Positions 1 to 11,851 of a DNA stretch of 64,000 bases are shown piece after piece. A program made the translations under genes and the position numbers. The stretch's first letter is position 1. Every line of letters begins with the position of its first letter. The DNA is from Hydrogenophaga taeniospiralis CCUG 15921 (GTDB lineage Bacteria; Pseudomonadota; Gammaproteobacteria; Burkholderiales; Burkholderiaceae_C). The stretch covers positions 62,001 to 126,000 of the forward strand of contig NZ_BCWR01000012.1 of NCBI RefSeq assembly GCF_001592305.1, in the 5' to 3' direction. The notes below the pieces were generated by a model. That model did no database searches. It was not told the DNA's origin and was given only the letters and a program-made list of their open reading frames with translations.

Positions 1-1290
1 GATCCAGTAGCTGCCCAGCTCCTGCGCCTGGTTGAACACCGAGTCGAGCTTGTAGATTTCGCCCGCGGTCCATTGCGTCTTGACGCGCTGCAGCTCGGCC
101 TGGGTGATGCCCTCGCGTGCGATGCGCGTCACCTCGTCCCTGAGCGCGGTGGCGGCCCGCTCGGCGGACACGCCCTTGGCGGGCACGGCGCTGAGCGTGA
201 ACAGCTGCGGCCCGCGGCCCATGAGGCCGTAGGAAGCGCCAGCGCTGTCGGCGATGCGCCGGCCCCCGGTGCCCAGGCCCTGCACCAGGGCGCGCTCCAG
301 CCGGGCACCGCTGTAGCCGTCGAGCACGGCGGCCAGCACGGTCAGCGCCAATGCGTCCTGGTTGGCGGCATCGTCGCCACCGGTCCAGCGCGGCGTCTTC
401 CAGGCCTGCACCACCATGGCCTGCTCGGTGGCCGCGCGGTATTCCAGCCGGCGCGGCCCGGCCTGGGGCGGCTCGTCGCGTGGTTTGCGCGCTGGCACGG
501 CGCTCGCGGGCAGGCTGCCGTAGATGTTCTCGGCCAAAGCATGCACCTGCGCCGCGTCCACGTCGCCCGTGATCACCACCGCCGCGTTGGCCGGGCTGTA
601 CCAGCGCTGGTAGAAGTCGCGCGCGTCCTGCGGCGTCAGGGCCTCGATGTCGCTCATCCAGCCGATGATCGGCCGCCGGTAGGGGCTGGCCTGAAAGACC
701 ATGGCGCTAAACGCTTCGAACATGCGCGCACGCGGCGCCTCCTCGATGCGCTGGCGGCGCTCTTCCTTGATGACCTCGATCTCGCGCTGGAACTCCTCGT
801 CGCTCCAGCGTGCGTGCGCGAAACGGTCGGCCTCCAGCCGCATCACGGCCTCCAGCTTGCTCGCGGGCACCTGCTGGTGGTAAGCCGTGGCGTCGCGGCT
901 GGTGAACGCGTTTTCGCGCCCACCCAGGGCGGCGACGCGGCGCGAGAATTCTCCCGGCTGCAGGTCGGGCGTGCCCTTGAACATCAGGTGTTCGAGCGCA
1001 TGCGCCACGCCCGAGGTGCCGTCCACCTCGTCCATGGCCCCCACGCGCACCCACAGCATGTGGGCCACCGTGGGCGCGCGCCGGTCCGGTCGCACGATCA
1101 GGGTCATGCCATTGGACAGCGTGAATGTCTGCGCCTGGGTGGGCGCGGCCGGCGTGGCAGTGGTGATGACAGGCTGTGGCGGCTCCCCGGCGGGCGCCTG
1201 GGCCAGCGACGGCCCGGCCATCAGAGCCCCGATCAGGGCTGGAAAAAGCGCACCGCGGAGGGCGTCAAACAAGGGCAGGGTGCGTTTCAT
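1..1290 (-). CDS. M16 family zinc metallopeptidase (pitrilysin type), 3' end outside window
   Basis: The frame is open from an ATG at 1290 to the window edge, giving 430 residues without a stop. The first ~31 residues look like a signal peptide (MKRTLPLF start, hydrophobic core, AQA end), so the product is probably periplasmic or membrane-attached. The inverted zinc motif HxxEH is seen as HALEH at residues 97-101, inside the usual context GVAHALEHLMF. In M16 enzymes the two His bind zinc and the Glu is catalytic. M16B chains are usually about 440-480 residues, so only a short C-terminal piece should be missing. The gene starts 29 nt from the divergent ftsY, an arrangement common in betaproteobacteria. 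Substrate unknown. The family is certain; periplasmic processing is inference. Confidence 0.92.
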   Translation of the reverse strand, partial: MKRTLPLFDALRGALFPALIGALMAGPSLAQAPAGEPPQPVITTATPAAPTQAQTFTLSNGMTLIVRPDRRAPTVAHMLWVRVGAMDEVDGTSGVAHALEHLMFKGTPDLQPGEFSRRVAALGGRENAFTSRDATAYHQQVPASKLEAVMRLEADRFAHARWSDEEFQREIEVIKEERRQRIEEAPRARMFEAFSAMVFQASPYRRPIIGWMSDIEALTPQDARDFYQRWYSPANAAVVITGDVDAAQVHALAENIYGSLPASAVPARKPRDEPPQAGPRRLEYRAATEQAMVVQAWKTPRWTGGDDAANQDALALTVLAAVLDGYSGARLERALVQGLGTGGRRIADSAGASYGLMGRGPQLFTLSAVPAKGVSAERAATALRDEVTRIAREGITQAELQRVKTQWTAGEIYKLDSVFNQAQELGSYWI

Positions 1291-1319
1291 AGAATGCAAT
1301 GGATTCTAGAGATTGAAAA

Positions 1320-2339
1320 ATGTTCTCGTTCTTCCGCAAAAAAGCCCCCACCCCTCCCTCGCCACCGGCCGCGCTGCCTCCCGCCGCCACGCAGGCGGCT
1401 CAGTCCCCCGCGCCCGCCCCGGCGGTGAGCGAAGCCGCGCCCCGCAAAGGCTGGCTCGACAAACTCAAGGCCGGGCTGCGCAAGACCGGTTCGGGCATCG
1501 CCACGGTGTTCACCGGCACGCAGATCGACGATGCGCTCTACGAAGAGCTGGAAACCGCGCTGCTGATGGCCGACACCGGCGTCAAGGCCACCGAGCACCT
1601 GCTGGCCGATCTGAAAAAACGCGTCAAGGACAGCAAGACCACCGACCCGGCCGCCGTCAAGGGCCTGCTGGCCGACGCCATCGCCGACCTGCTGGCGCCG
1701 CTGCAGAAGCCGCTGGTGATCGGCGAGCACAAACCCACGGTGATCATGGTCGCGGGCGTCAACGGTGCGGGCAAGACCACCTCCATCGGCAAGCTCACAC
1801 GGCACCTGGCCAACGAAGGCGCCACCGTGCTGCTGGCTGCGGCCGACACCTTCCGCGCCGCCGCGCGCGAGCAGCTCGCCATCTGGGCCGACCGCAACAC
1901 CGTGGAGATCATCACCCAGCAAGGCGGCGACCCGGCCGCCGTGAGCTTCGACGCCGTCACCGCCGGCAAAGCGCGCGGACGCGACGTGGTGCTGGTGGAC
2001 ACCGCGGGGCGCCTGCCCACGCAGCTGCACCTGATGGAAGAGCTGCGCAAGATCAAACGCGTGGTGCAGAAGGCCGATGCCACGGCGCCGCACGAGGTGC
2101 TGCTGGTCATCGACGGCAACACTGGCCAGAACGCGCTCATGCAGGTGAAGGCGTTTGACGACGCGCTGGCGCTCACCGGCCTGATCATCACCAAGCTCGA
2201 CGGCACCGCCAAGGGGGGCGTGATCTGCGCCATCGCGCGGGAAAAGCCGGTGCCGATCTATTTCATCGGCGTGGGCGAAAAGCTCGAAGACCTGGAAACC
2301 TTCGACGCACGCGAATTCGCGCAGGCGCTGCTGGCCTGA
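1320..2339 (+). CDS. ftsY: Signal recognition particle receptor FtsY
   Basis: 339 residues. FtsY is the SRP receptor GTPase that docks ribosome-SRP complexes at the inner membrane for co-translational insertion. Visible parts: an N-terminal Ala/Pro-rich tail (residues 1-40) in place of the long acidic A domain of E. coli, a helical N domain, then the G domain. The latter has GVNGAGKT (P-loop, 146-153), DTFRAAAREQL, DTAGRLP (227-233) and TKLDGTAKGG (from 291). Length fits short FtsY forms. It is divergent from the M16 peptidase gene with only 29 nt between starts, so the two promoters must overlap or lie inside the neighbouring frame. Confidence 0.98.
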   Translation: MFSFFRKKAPTPPSPPAALPPAATQAAQSPAPAPAVSEAAPRKGWLDKLKAGLRKTGSGIATVFTGTQIDDALYEELETALLMADTGVKATEHLLADLKKRVKDSKTTDPAAVKGLLADAIADLLAPLQKPLVIGEHKPTVIMVAGVNGAGKTTSIGKLTRHLANEGATVLLAAADTFRAAAREQLAIWADRNTVEIITQQGGDPAAVSFDAVTAGKARGRDVVLVDTAGRLPTQLHLMEELRKIKRVVQKADATAPHEVLLVIDGNTGQNALMQVKAFDDALALTGLIITKLDGTAKGGVICAIAREKPVPIYFIGVGEKLEDLETFDAREFAQALLA

Positions 2340-2652
2340 ACGGTCCGGGCATCGTTGCGCCACCGCAGGCGCGCGAAACGCGTCAGGTCGCTGCGCTGCG
2401 CGACCAGTTGCCGTTCGTGGTCGGACCCGTTCGGGTGGGGCATGGTGGGTGCCCGCTTGTGCTTGTAGGTCTGCGATGGATGTGACTTGAAATGCGACGG
2501 ATCACTGAGGCGAGCATTCGACGGGGATGTGTTATGTCCAGCAGCGTGGAAAAAAGACGCCTTGGGTTGTAAGAAAACCCGAAGGGCACCAGACATAACG
2601 GAGCAGCAGCAAACAAGCCGCTGTTTCTTCAACAATCCTTCTGGAGCTACCC
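2340..2652. other. Intergenic region upstream of the bufferin operon
   Basis: 313 nt without a convincing gene. It holds the inverted pair GTTATGTC (2531-2538) and GACATAAC (2592-2599) and a possible ECF-type promoter described separately. The first ~120 nt show nothing I can interpret. Small frames on the minus strand have no supporting start signals. Confidence 0.5.
2568..2598 (+). promoter_or_regulatory. Possible ECF-sigma promoter of the bufferin operon
   Basis: TGTAAG (2568-2573) and AGACATAA (2591-2598) are separated by 17 nt and lie about 55 nt before the bufA start. A TGTAAx -35 element resembles those used by ECF sigma factors of the type that control bufferin operons in other proteobacteria. 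The -10 match is loose. The same AGACATAAC stretch is one arm of an inverted repeat with 2531-2538, so a repressor or hairpin is an alternative. Confidence 0.3.
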
Positions 2653-5411
<2,759 letters not shown>

Positions 5412-5426
5412 AGGGGCGTGTGGGCG

Positions 5427-5455
5427 CTGACCCGCGCCACGCTTGGCATTAAACT
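5427..5455 (+). promoter_or_regulatory. Possible sigma-70 promoter of the PspA/AAA/TerB cluster
   Basis: CTGACC (5427-5432) and TAAACT (5450-5455) are spaced by 17 nt and each match four of six consensus positions. They lie ~110 nt before the first gene of the cluster, in the only sizeable gap upstream of it. This is weak evidence. Confidence 0.3.
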
Positions 5456-5563
5456 CCCGCGAGGGTGCTTCCCGGTGCCGTGGGCCCTTGGCAGCGATCG
5501 GTCCGGCCACACCCCATCCGGTGCGAAAGCACCGCGTATCAACACCCTGCGGGAGAACAAGAC

Positions 5564-6232
5564 ATGAAGGGAATGCTGGGCTTCCTGGAAAAGGCCGGGC
5601 TGGTCAAGATGGACGCGCCCGTGGAGCCGCCGCCCCAGGCACGCCCCAGCCAGGCCGAGCTGGCGCCCGCACAGGAAGCTGCTGAACCGGTGGCCACGCC
5701 CAGTGCCGCCGTCGCGGCCCCGCTCGACCTCGATGCCGTCTACGCCCAGGCGGGTGTGGCGCCTTCCCTCTATCCCGCGGAGCGGCTGCTTCGGCTGGTG
5801 GACGGGCTCAGCGCCATGGACGAGGCCACGCGGCTCATGGCCATCAAAGCGATGGACGCCGCCGACGAATCCTGGACGATCGAAGACCCGCTGGCCGACG
5901 CGGCCGCCAAGGTCCAGGCCCTGGCCATGCACGCCGAACTGCTGCAACTGAATCTGCAGGCGCTGGAACGCGACACGCGCGCCCGCATGGAAGCGGTGGC
6001 CGCGCGCCGCGAAAAAGTGGTGGGCGACATCCGCCAGCAGATGGCCGAGCTCGACGCCCTGGCGACCCGCGAAACCACCCGGGCCGCCCAGGAGCTGGCC
6101 ACCCAGGAAGCCCAGCTCAAGGCGGCGCAGGACCGCACCGCGGCCGAGCTGGCCAGCCTGTCCCAGCTCAGCCGGCAGTTCCAGGGCCTGTCCACCCAGT
6201 TCGGCGCCCCCGCCACACCCTCACAAGAATGA
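5564..6232 (+). CDS. Coiled-coil protein, first gene of PspA/AAA/TerB cluster
   Basis: 222 residues of unknown function. The start at 5564 has a GGGAGAAC ribosome site; an earlier in-frame codon would add an unlikely Arg/His/Pro-rich head. Residues ~1-60 are Pro/Ala-rich and probably disordered. Residues ~60-115 form a compact helical part with YPAERLLRLVDGLSAMD. From ~120 to 210 the chain is a long heptad-rich coiled coil with many Gln, Glu and Ala. No signal peptide or membrane segment is seen, so it is likely cytoplasmic. Four nt separate it from the next gene. It may be a scaffold or adaptor for the downstream ATPase and PspA-like protein; that is inference from context. Confidence 0.75.
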   Translation: MKGMLGFLEKAGLVKMDAPVEPPPQARPSQAELAPAQEAAEPVATPSAAVAAPLDLDAVYAQAGVAPSLYPAERLLRLVDGLSAMDEATRLMAIKAMDAADESWTIEDPLADAAAKVQALAMHAELLQLNLQALERDTRARMEAVAARREKVVGDIRQQMAELDALATRETTRAAQELATQEAQLKAAQDRTAAELASLSQLSRQFQGLSTQFGAPATPSQE

Positions 6233-6236
6233 CGCC

Positions 6237-6740
6237 ATGGCCAGCTTGACCCCCCTCTCCAAAGGACTGATTGGCTTGGCCGTGGTCGGCGCCATGGCGT
6301 CGGCCGTGTGGCATCTGGCGCTGAAGGAACGCTTCGGCGCTGCCCCCCAGACCACCACGGAAACCGCCCCGGAAGCGGCAACGCCCGCCACCGTGACCAC
6401 CCCACCCGCGCAGGACCCCTACGCGCCACCCACCGCCGCCAACGAAACACCGCCGTCCCCGGCCCCGCTGCCGAACGAGGCCAGCAGCGCCGCCAACGGC
6501 GCCCTGTCGCCGGCCGAACACGCCGAGCTTGGGCGCCAGTTGATGGAGCGCGGCGAGTTCGCCCAGGCGCGTGGCCACCTGGAGCAGGCCGTGCAGGGCG
6601 GCAACGGCGGGGCGGCCTGCCACCTGGGTGAGATGACCCTGAAGGGCCAGGGCGGCATTCCCGCGAACCAGGACGCCGCGGCGCGCCTGTTCCAGTTGGC
6701 CCAGTCGCGCAATACCATCTGTTTCGCCGCGGGCCAGTGA
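6237..6740 (+). CDS. Membrane-anchored Sel1/TPR-like protein
   Basis: 167 residues. A single N-terminal membrane segment (about 9-28, LIGLAVVGAMASAVW) is followed by a Pro/Thr/Ala-rich linker to ~85. A C-terminal helical-repeat region follows with ERGEFAQARGHLEQAV and AACHLGEMTLKGQGG, typical of Sel1/TPR units. Topology suggests the repeat domain faces the periplasm. It starts 4 nt after the coiled-coil gene and ends at the border of the PotF-like gene. Such repeats usually bind other proteins, so it could link envelope and cytoplasmic parts of the cluster. No enzymatic motif is seen. Confidence 0.75.
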   Translation: MASLTPLSKGLIGLAVVGAMASAVWHLALKERFGAAPQTTTETAPEAATPATVTTPPAQDPYAPPTAANETPPSPAPLPNEASSAANGALSPAEHAELGRQLMERGEFAQARGHLEQAVQGGNGGAACHLGEMTLKGQGGIPANQDAAARLFQLAQSRNTICFAAGQ

Positions 6741-6772
6741 AGGCCCGGCGCTTCCTGTTGAAAAGGTTTCCC

Positions 6773-8344
6773 ATGAAATTTCACACCCTTGCCTTGAGCG
6801 CGACCCTGGTGGGCAGCGTCTGGATCGCCGGTGCCGCGCAGGCCCAGGGCTTCGTGTTCGGCACGGCCGAGCCCAAGGCCGCGCCCACCGCGGCGGCCGG
6901 CGCGCGCAATCCGAAGGTGGAATCTGCGCAGCGCCTACTGGCCCGCATGGGCCTGCTGCGCGAAGCCCCCACCGGCACGCTCACGCCCGCCACGCAGGCG
7001 GCCATCCGCAGCTTCGCCGCCCGCGCCGGCCTGGCGCCCACCAGCGAAGTCAACGACGCGCTGCTCAACGCCATCCGCCGCCACATCTGGCAAAGCCAGA
7101 ACTGGTCGGCCGGCAACTACAAGGGCAAGGAAAAGATCGTGGACGCCCAGGGCCTGCGTGAAGCGCAGATCCTGCTCGGCAAGCTCGGCTTCAACGCCGG
7201 CCCGCTGGACGGCACCTTCGGCCCGCAGACCCAGGTCGCCACCGAAGCCTTCCAGGAGTCCCAGGGCGTGAGCGTGGACGGCCTGATCACCTCCACCGTG
7301 CTGATGAACCTGCGCCGCGCCGTGAACGGCGCGGGCGCCAGCGCCAAGGAAACGGTGCGGGTGCTCAACTGGCCCGACTACATCGACGCCGGCGTGCTGC
7401 AGGACTTCGAGAAGGAATACAACATCCGCGTGGTCTACGACATCTTTGCCGGCAACGACGACCTGCAGGCCAAGCTGAGCGCGGGCGGTGTGCCCTACGA
7501 CGTGGTGTTCCCCACCGCCAACGCGGTGCCGGGCATGGCCAGCCAGGGCCTGCTGGGCAAGCTCGACAAGGCCAGCCTGAAGAACCTGAACAACATCGAC
7601 CCGCGGGTGGACGCGACCCTGCGCGCCTGGGACAAGGACGGCGCCTACAGCCTGCCCTACATGTGGTACACGGTGGGCATCGCCTGGAACCCCAAGCTCA
7701 CGTCCAAGGCCTACCCCGGCTACGCCATGGACGCGCTGGGCTCGGTGTTCGACCCGGCCATCGCGCGCCGCTTCCAGTCCTGCGGCGTCGGCGTGGTCGA
7801 CTCGGCCTCCGACGTGGTGCCCCTCGCCGCCATGGCCGGCGGACAGGGCAAATGGGACGGCAAGAACTCCATCGCCGCGGCCGAACAGGTGTTGCAGCGC
7901 CTGGCGGGCACCGTCAAGGTGATCCCCACCGACCAGTTCATCGACGCGCTGGCCACCGGCAAGATCTGCGTGGCCATCGGGTTCTCGGGCGATGCCGTGC
8001 AGGCGCAGGGCAAGTCGCGCAACGCGGTGGAATACCGCGTGCCGGCCGACGGTGGCCTGCTCGCCATCGACGCCATGGCCGTGCCCGCGAACGCCAAGAA
8101 CAAGCGCGCCGCCCACCTCTTCATCGACTACCTGATGCGGCCGCAGGTGATCGCGAAGATCTCCAACACCGTGGGCTACGCCAACGCCAACCTCAAGGCC
8201 GGCGAGTTCATGAGCGACAGCGTGAAGTCCAACCCGGCCGTGGTGCCCAGCACCACCGCGCTCAGCCGCTCCTCGCCCATCCCCATCCTCACCGAGCGGG
8301 ACCAGCAGGAGATCGCGCGCGTCTGGGCCCGATTCGCCAAGTGA
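6773..8344 (+). CDS. Secreted protein with two peptidoglycan-binding repeats and a PotF/PotD-like polyamine-binding domain
   Basis: 523 residues from the ATG at 6773 (AAAAGG upstream), giving a clean signal peptide to ~24 (AQAQG). A GTG at 6737 is possible but would bury the signal. Residues ~35-105 and ~120-185 are two PG_binding_1-type repeats (the second contains GPLDGTFGPQT). Residues ~195-520 match spermidine/putrescine binding proteins. Positions expected to contact the polyamine are kept: W200 and Y203 (NWPDYID), D407 (FSGDAVQA), D433 (AIDAMAVP) and Y469 (GYANAN). No ABC permease or ATPase gene is nearby, so the domain may act as a sensor tethered to the cell wall rather than a transporter part. 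Confidence 0.88.
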   Translation: MKFHTLALSATLVGSVWIAGAAQAQGFVFGTAEPKAAPTAAAGARNPKVESAQRLLARMGLLREAPTGTLTPATQAAIRSFAARAGLAPTSEVNDALLNAIRRHIWQSQNWSAGNYKGKEKIVDAQGLREAQILLGKLGFNAGPLDGTFGPQTQVATEAFQESQGVSVDGLITSTVLMNLRRAVNGAGASAKETVRVLNWPDYIDAGVLQDFEKEYNIRVVYDIFAGNDDLQAKLSAGGVPYDVVFPTANAVPGMASQGLLGKLDKASLKNLNNIDPRVDATLRAWDKDGAYSLPYMWYTVGIAWNPKLTSKAYPGYAMDALGSVFDPAIARRFQSCGVGVVDSASDVVPLAAMAGGQGKWDGKNSIAAAEQVLQRLAGTVKVIPTDQFIDALATGKICVAIGFSGDAVQAQGKSRNAVEYRVPADGGLLAIDAMAVPANAKNKRAAHLFIDYLMRPQVIAKISNTVGYANANLKAGEFMSDSVKSNPAVVPSTTALSRSSPIPILTERDQQEIARVWARFAK

Positions 8345-8360
8345 CACGGACCCCTCGCCA

Positions 8361-9227
8361 TTGAGCAGCCAACCTTCCTACCTGGGCGCTTTCCTGAAGC
8401 ACCCGCACAACCGGGTCGCCCTGCTGGCGGCCGGTGTGGTGGCCATTTTTGCGTCCATTCCCATGGGCTGGGCGGGCCTGGCCCTGGTGGGCACGGTGGC
8501 GGTGGGGACCGAAATCCTCGCCGCGCTGGCCATCCCGAGCCTGCCCTCGTTTCGCGCCTGGGTGGATCGCGAACAACGTCACCAGGCCCTGACCCAGCGG
8601 CGCCAGCAACTGATCGCCGAGCTGCGCGACCGCGGTGAAACCAGCGCCCTGTCCACCTACCAGCACATGTGGGAACGCGTGCAGGCGCTCTACCAGACCG
8701 CCAGCGACCGCCACACCTCGCTCACCCGGCAGGACGTGGAAAAGCTCGACGCCCTCACGGTGGACTACCTTGGCCTGTGCACGGTCAATGCCTCGCTGCG
8801 CCAGCGCAAGGACCGCACCAGCGAAGACCAGGTGGCCAAACGCATCGCCGGCATCGAGGCCCAGTTGAAAAACCCCGCGCTGTCGGACGAAGAGGCGCGG
8901 CAGTTGCGAGCCACCCTGAGTGAATACAACGAGGTCATGAACCGCTCGCGCCGGCTCGCGGTGCGCCGCAGCGCGCTCGAAGCCACGCTGATTTCCATGC
9001 CCGACAAGATGGAAGAGGTGTACCAGCTGGTGATCACCTCGCCTTACGCCACCGACATGGGCAGCAAGCTCGAAGACTCGCTCTCGCGCCTGCGCATCGC
9101 CGAAGAAGTGGCGGCCGAATTCGGTCCGGCCGATCTGTTCGAGATGGACCAACCCCCAGCCGCCCGTGCAGCGTCCACCGCGGCGAACCCCGCCGCGCGA
9201 CAGGCCGCGCAACGCCTCAAAGCCTGA
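8361..9227 (+). CDS. Two-helix membrane protein with long helical domain, PspA/AAA cluster
   Basis: 288 residues, apparently beginning at a TTG codon (8361), 16 nt after the preceding stop; the next ATG would cut into the first membrane helix. Two adjacent hydrophobic segments lie at ~15-32 and ~35-52, followed by a basic, Arg/Gln-rich helical region of ~200 residues (RQQLIAELRDRGETSALS). The C-terminal tail is Ala-rich. No known enzymatic motif was recognised. It probably sits in the inner membrane with its helical part in the cytoplasm, next to the PspA-like protein encoded 29 nt downstream. It could be the membrane receptor of the system; this is inference. Confidence 0.72.
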   Translation: MSSQPSYLGAFLKHPHNRVALLAAGVVAIFASIPMGWAGLALVGTVAVGTEILAALAIPSLPSFRAWVDREQRHQALTQRRQQLIAELRDRGETSALSTYQHMWERVQALYQTASDRHTSLTRQDVEKLDALTVDYLGLCTVNASLRQRKDRTSEDQVAKRIAGIEAQLKNPALSDEEARQLRATLSEYNEVMNRSRRLAVRRSALEATLISMPDKMEEVYQLVITSPYATDMGSKLEDSLSRLRIAEEVAAEFGPADLFEMDQPPAARAASTAANPAARQAAQRLKA

Positions 9228-9256
9228 CACCCCAACACATTCAACCAGGAGAACCC

Positions 9257-9967
9257 ATGGCCAACAACGCAATCTTCGCCCGCCTCGCCAATCTGTGGAG
9301 CGGTTTCATCTCCCTCTGGGTCTCGGACATCGAGAAAGAGCACCCCGAGATCGCCTACCAGAACGCGATCGCCTCGATGATCGAGAAATACACCCAGCTC
9401 AAGGCCGCGACGGGCGCCATCATCGCGAGGCGGCTGGAAATCACCTCGCGGCTGGAAACCCATGAGCGCGAGCTCGCCAGCGTCAGCACCGATCTGGAAG
9501 CGGCGCTCGCCACCAACCAGGACGACCTGGCCGTGGTGCTGATCCAGAAAAAGAACTCGCTGGACGCCGCCATCGCCGAACTTCGCGCCGACGCCACCCA
9601 GGCCACCGCCGACGCCGACAACGCCAAGGATTCACTGATCCAGGTGAAGACCGAGATCGACAAGCTCAAGGCCGAGAAGGAACGCATGCTGGCGCAGATG
9701 CACAGCGCCCAGGCGCGGCTCAAGATCCAGGGTCAGCTCGATGGCCTGTCGGTGGACGCCGAGGTGCAGGCGCTCGGCGCGGTGCGCGACCACATCAAGA
9801 GCCAGGTGGCGCAGGCCAGCCTGGGCGCCGAGCTGCAGAACTCGGACCTCGACGTGCGGCTCAACAAGCTGCGCCAAAGCAGCGGCAGCGTGACCGCCAA
9901 GGCCCAGCTCGAAGCCATGAAGCAGGCCCGCGCGGCCGCGCAGGCCGCGCCGGTCAAGAACCTCTGA
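9257..9967 (+). CDS. PspA/IM30-like protein (ESCRT-III superfamily candidate)
   Basis: 236 residues, cytoplasmic, almost entirely helical. The start has CCAGGAGAA eight nt upstream. The first ~25 residues can form an amphipathic helix (FARLANLWSGFISLWV), followed by a segment with the PspA-like pattern HPEIAYQNAIASMIEKY. Then comes a long Gln/Glu/Ala coiled-coil hairpin to ~160 and shorter C-terminal helices. Length is close to PspA (about 220-230). PspA and Vipp1 polymerise on stressed membranes and belong to the ESCRT-III fold. Here the gene stands directly upstream of an AAA+ ATPase, as ESCRT-III stands to Vps4. Remote homology should be confirmed by profile search. Confidence 0.75.
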   Translation: MANNAIFARLANLWSGFISLWVSDIEKEHPEIAYQNAIASMIEKYTQLKAATGAIIARRLEITSRLETHERELASVSTDLEAALATNQDDLAVVLIQKKNSLDAAIAELRADATQATADADNAKDSLIQVKTEIDKLKAEKERMLAQMHSAQARLKIQGQLDGLSVDAEVQALGAVRDHIKSQVAQASLGAELQNSDLDVRLNKLRQSSGSVTAKAQLEAMKQARAAAQAAPVKNL

Positions 9968-9981
9968 GCGCCGAGCCCCGC

Positions 9982-11826
9982 ATGACCGCACCCGCGCTCC
10001 CCCGCAACGAACTGCCCCGCTGGGCGGAGGTCCTGCGGCAGAAATACCTGGCCGGCGAGGCGTCCACCTTCGTGCTGTACCGCAACGTGTTCGACAACTA
10101 CCTGGTCGGCGACACGCTGCACAACCTGGGCTCGTTCCTGGTGCAGGAGCTGTTCAAGGACACCAAGCAGCACGTCTGCGAAATCAGCCTGGAGCGCGGC
10201 ATCCGGGTGCTGTCCGGGGCGTCCGTCGACGACAAGCGCAAAGCGCTGGAGCGTGAACTCGAAGCGCAGAGCGAACCCGACCTGCTGGCCTCGCTGCACG
10301 CCCTGGAAAAGCGCATGCGCGCCCAGCAGTCCACCGCCGTGATCGTGCCGTACGCCGACGCTCTGCTGCCCGCGGGCGACCCGAGCTTCATGGCGCAACC
10401 CGACCGCCAGACCTACCTGGTGTTTCACCGCTGGTCGCTGGACCAGACCCTGACCAACGGCGACAACATCATCGTCCTGATCACCGAGTCGCTCAACGCG
10501 ATCAACCCGGGCCTGCTGTCCAACCCCAAGGTCGCGGCCATCGAGATCCCCATGCCCGACCTGCCACTGCGCAAGCGGGTGATCGGCTTTTTCGCGCCCA
10601 AGCTCAGCGAACACCAGCAGACCCTGTTTTCCGAACGCACCAGCGGGCTGCGCACCGTGCAGCTGGCCAACATCCTGGCCAGTTCCAAGGGCCACGGCCT
10701 GAGCGAACCCGAGCGTCGCCAGCTGATCCAGACCCTGCTGCAGGGCACGCCCGATGCCGAGGCGCGGGCCGACACGCTGGCGACCATCACCGCCGGCATG
10801 ACCCCGGCCGAGATCACGCGCCTGATCGAACCCGGCAAGACACTGCCCACCGGCGACGCCGACCAGGAGGTGCTCCAGGTCATCCACACGCGCAAGCGCG
10901 AGATGATCGAAAAGGAATGCGCGGGCCTGATCGAGTTCATCGAACCCAAACACGGCCTCTCGGCGGTCGGCGGACACGAACACATCAAGCACGAGCTGAT
11001 GGCGATCGCCCAGAACCTCAAGGCCGGCGAAACCACGCTGACCCCCATGGGCCTCTTGGCGGTCGGCCCCATGGGCTCGGGCAAGACCTTCGTCATCAAG
11101 GCCTTCCTGAAAGAAGCGGGCCTGTCGGCCGTGGCGCTGAAGAACTTCCGCTCCAAGTGGGTGGGCTCCACCGAAGCCAACCTGGAGCGCGTGCTGGCCA
11201 CGGTCAAGGCCATGGGGCCGATCGCCGTGATCATCGACGAGGGCGACCGCAGCTTCGGCTCGGGCGGCGGCGAAGACAGCGACGGCGGCACCAGTTCGCG
11301 CGTGATCGCGCGGCTCAAGGAATTCATGGCCGAGCCGGAGAATCGGGGCCAGGTGCTGTTCGTGATGATGACCAACCGCCCCGACAAGCTCGACACCGAC
11401 ATCAAGCGCCCGGGCCGGCTGGACCGCAAGATCCCGTTCTTCTACTGCGACACGGCGGCCGAGCGCGTGCAGGTGCTGCAGGCGGTGCTCTCGCGCTACG
11501 AAGAACCCTGCGTCGCCACCACCGATGAACTGCTGGCCCTGTGCGACACCTTGACCGGCTACTCCAACGCCGACCTCGAAGCGCTGTCCCTGCTGGCCGT
11601 GGAACTGGCCCGCAACCAGGCCACGCCGCTGAACGCCGATGCGCTCACCGCCGCAGCGGCCGACTTCATGCCACCGCAGGAACGCGACATGATCGAGTTC
11701 ATGGAGCTGCTCGCGGTGTCGGAGACCTCGCGCCGCTCCATGCTGCCCCAGCGTTTCCGCAACATGGCCATCGCCGACATCCAGAACGACCTGATCGCCG
11801 CCAAACGGCGCGCCCTGCCCCGCTGA
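9982..11826 (+). CDS. AAA+ ATPase with degenerate N-terminal AAA module (Ycf46/Vps4/FtsH-like)
   Basis: 614 residues. The active module starts near 340. It has Walker A GPMGSGKT (362-369), Walker B AVIIDEGD with D419/E420, a sensor-1 region MMTNRPD (T464-N465) and arginine fingers in KRPGRLDRK (R476, R479). This pattern is that of classical AAA proteins. Residues ~60-260 keep the outline of a second AAA fold, with a Walker-B-like strand [11 protein letters not shown] (~120) and a sensor-like NIIVLITES (162-170). They lack a Walker A loop, so this module should not bind ATP. The gene lies 14 nt after the PspA-like gene and 25 nt before the TerB-like gene. Likely role: remodelling PspA-like polymers. 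Confidence 0.88.
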   Translation: MTAPALPRNELPRWAEVLRQKYLAGEASTFVLYRNVFDNYLVGDTLHNLGSFLVQELFKDTKQHVCEISLERGIRVLSGASVDDKRKALERELEAQSEPDLLASLHALEKRMRAQQSTAVIVPYADALLPAGDPSFMAQPDRQTYLVFHRWSLDQTLTNGDNIIVLITESLNAINPGLLSNPKVAAIEIPMPDLPLRKRVIGFFAPKLSEHQQTLFSERTSGLRTVQLANILASSKGHGLSEPERRQLIQTLLQGTPDAEARADTLATITAGMTPAEITRLIEPGKTLPTGDADQEVLQVIHTRKREMIEKECAGLIEFIEPKHGLSAVGGHEHIKHELMAIAQNLKAGETTLTPMGLLAVGPMGSGKTFVIKAFLKEAGLSAVALKNFRSKWVGSTEANLERVLATVKAMGPIAVIIDEGDRSFGSGGGEDSDGGTSSRVIARLKEFMAEPENRGQVLFVMMTNRPDKLDTDIKRPGRLDRKIPFFYCDTAAERVQVLQAVLSRYEEPCVATTDELLALCDTLTGYSNADLEALSLLAVELARNQATPLNADALTAAAADFMPPQERDMIEFMELLAVSETSRRSMLPQRFRNMAIADIQNDLIAAKRRALPR

Positions 11827-11851
11827 CCCACCACCGATGAGGACCCCAACC

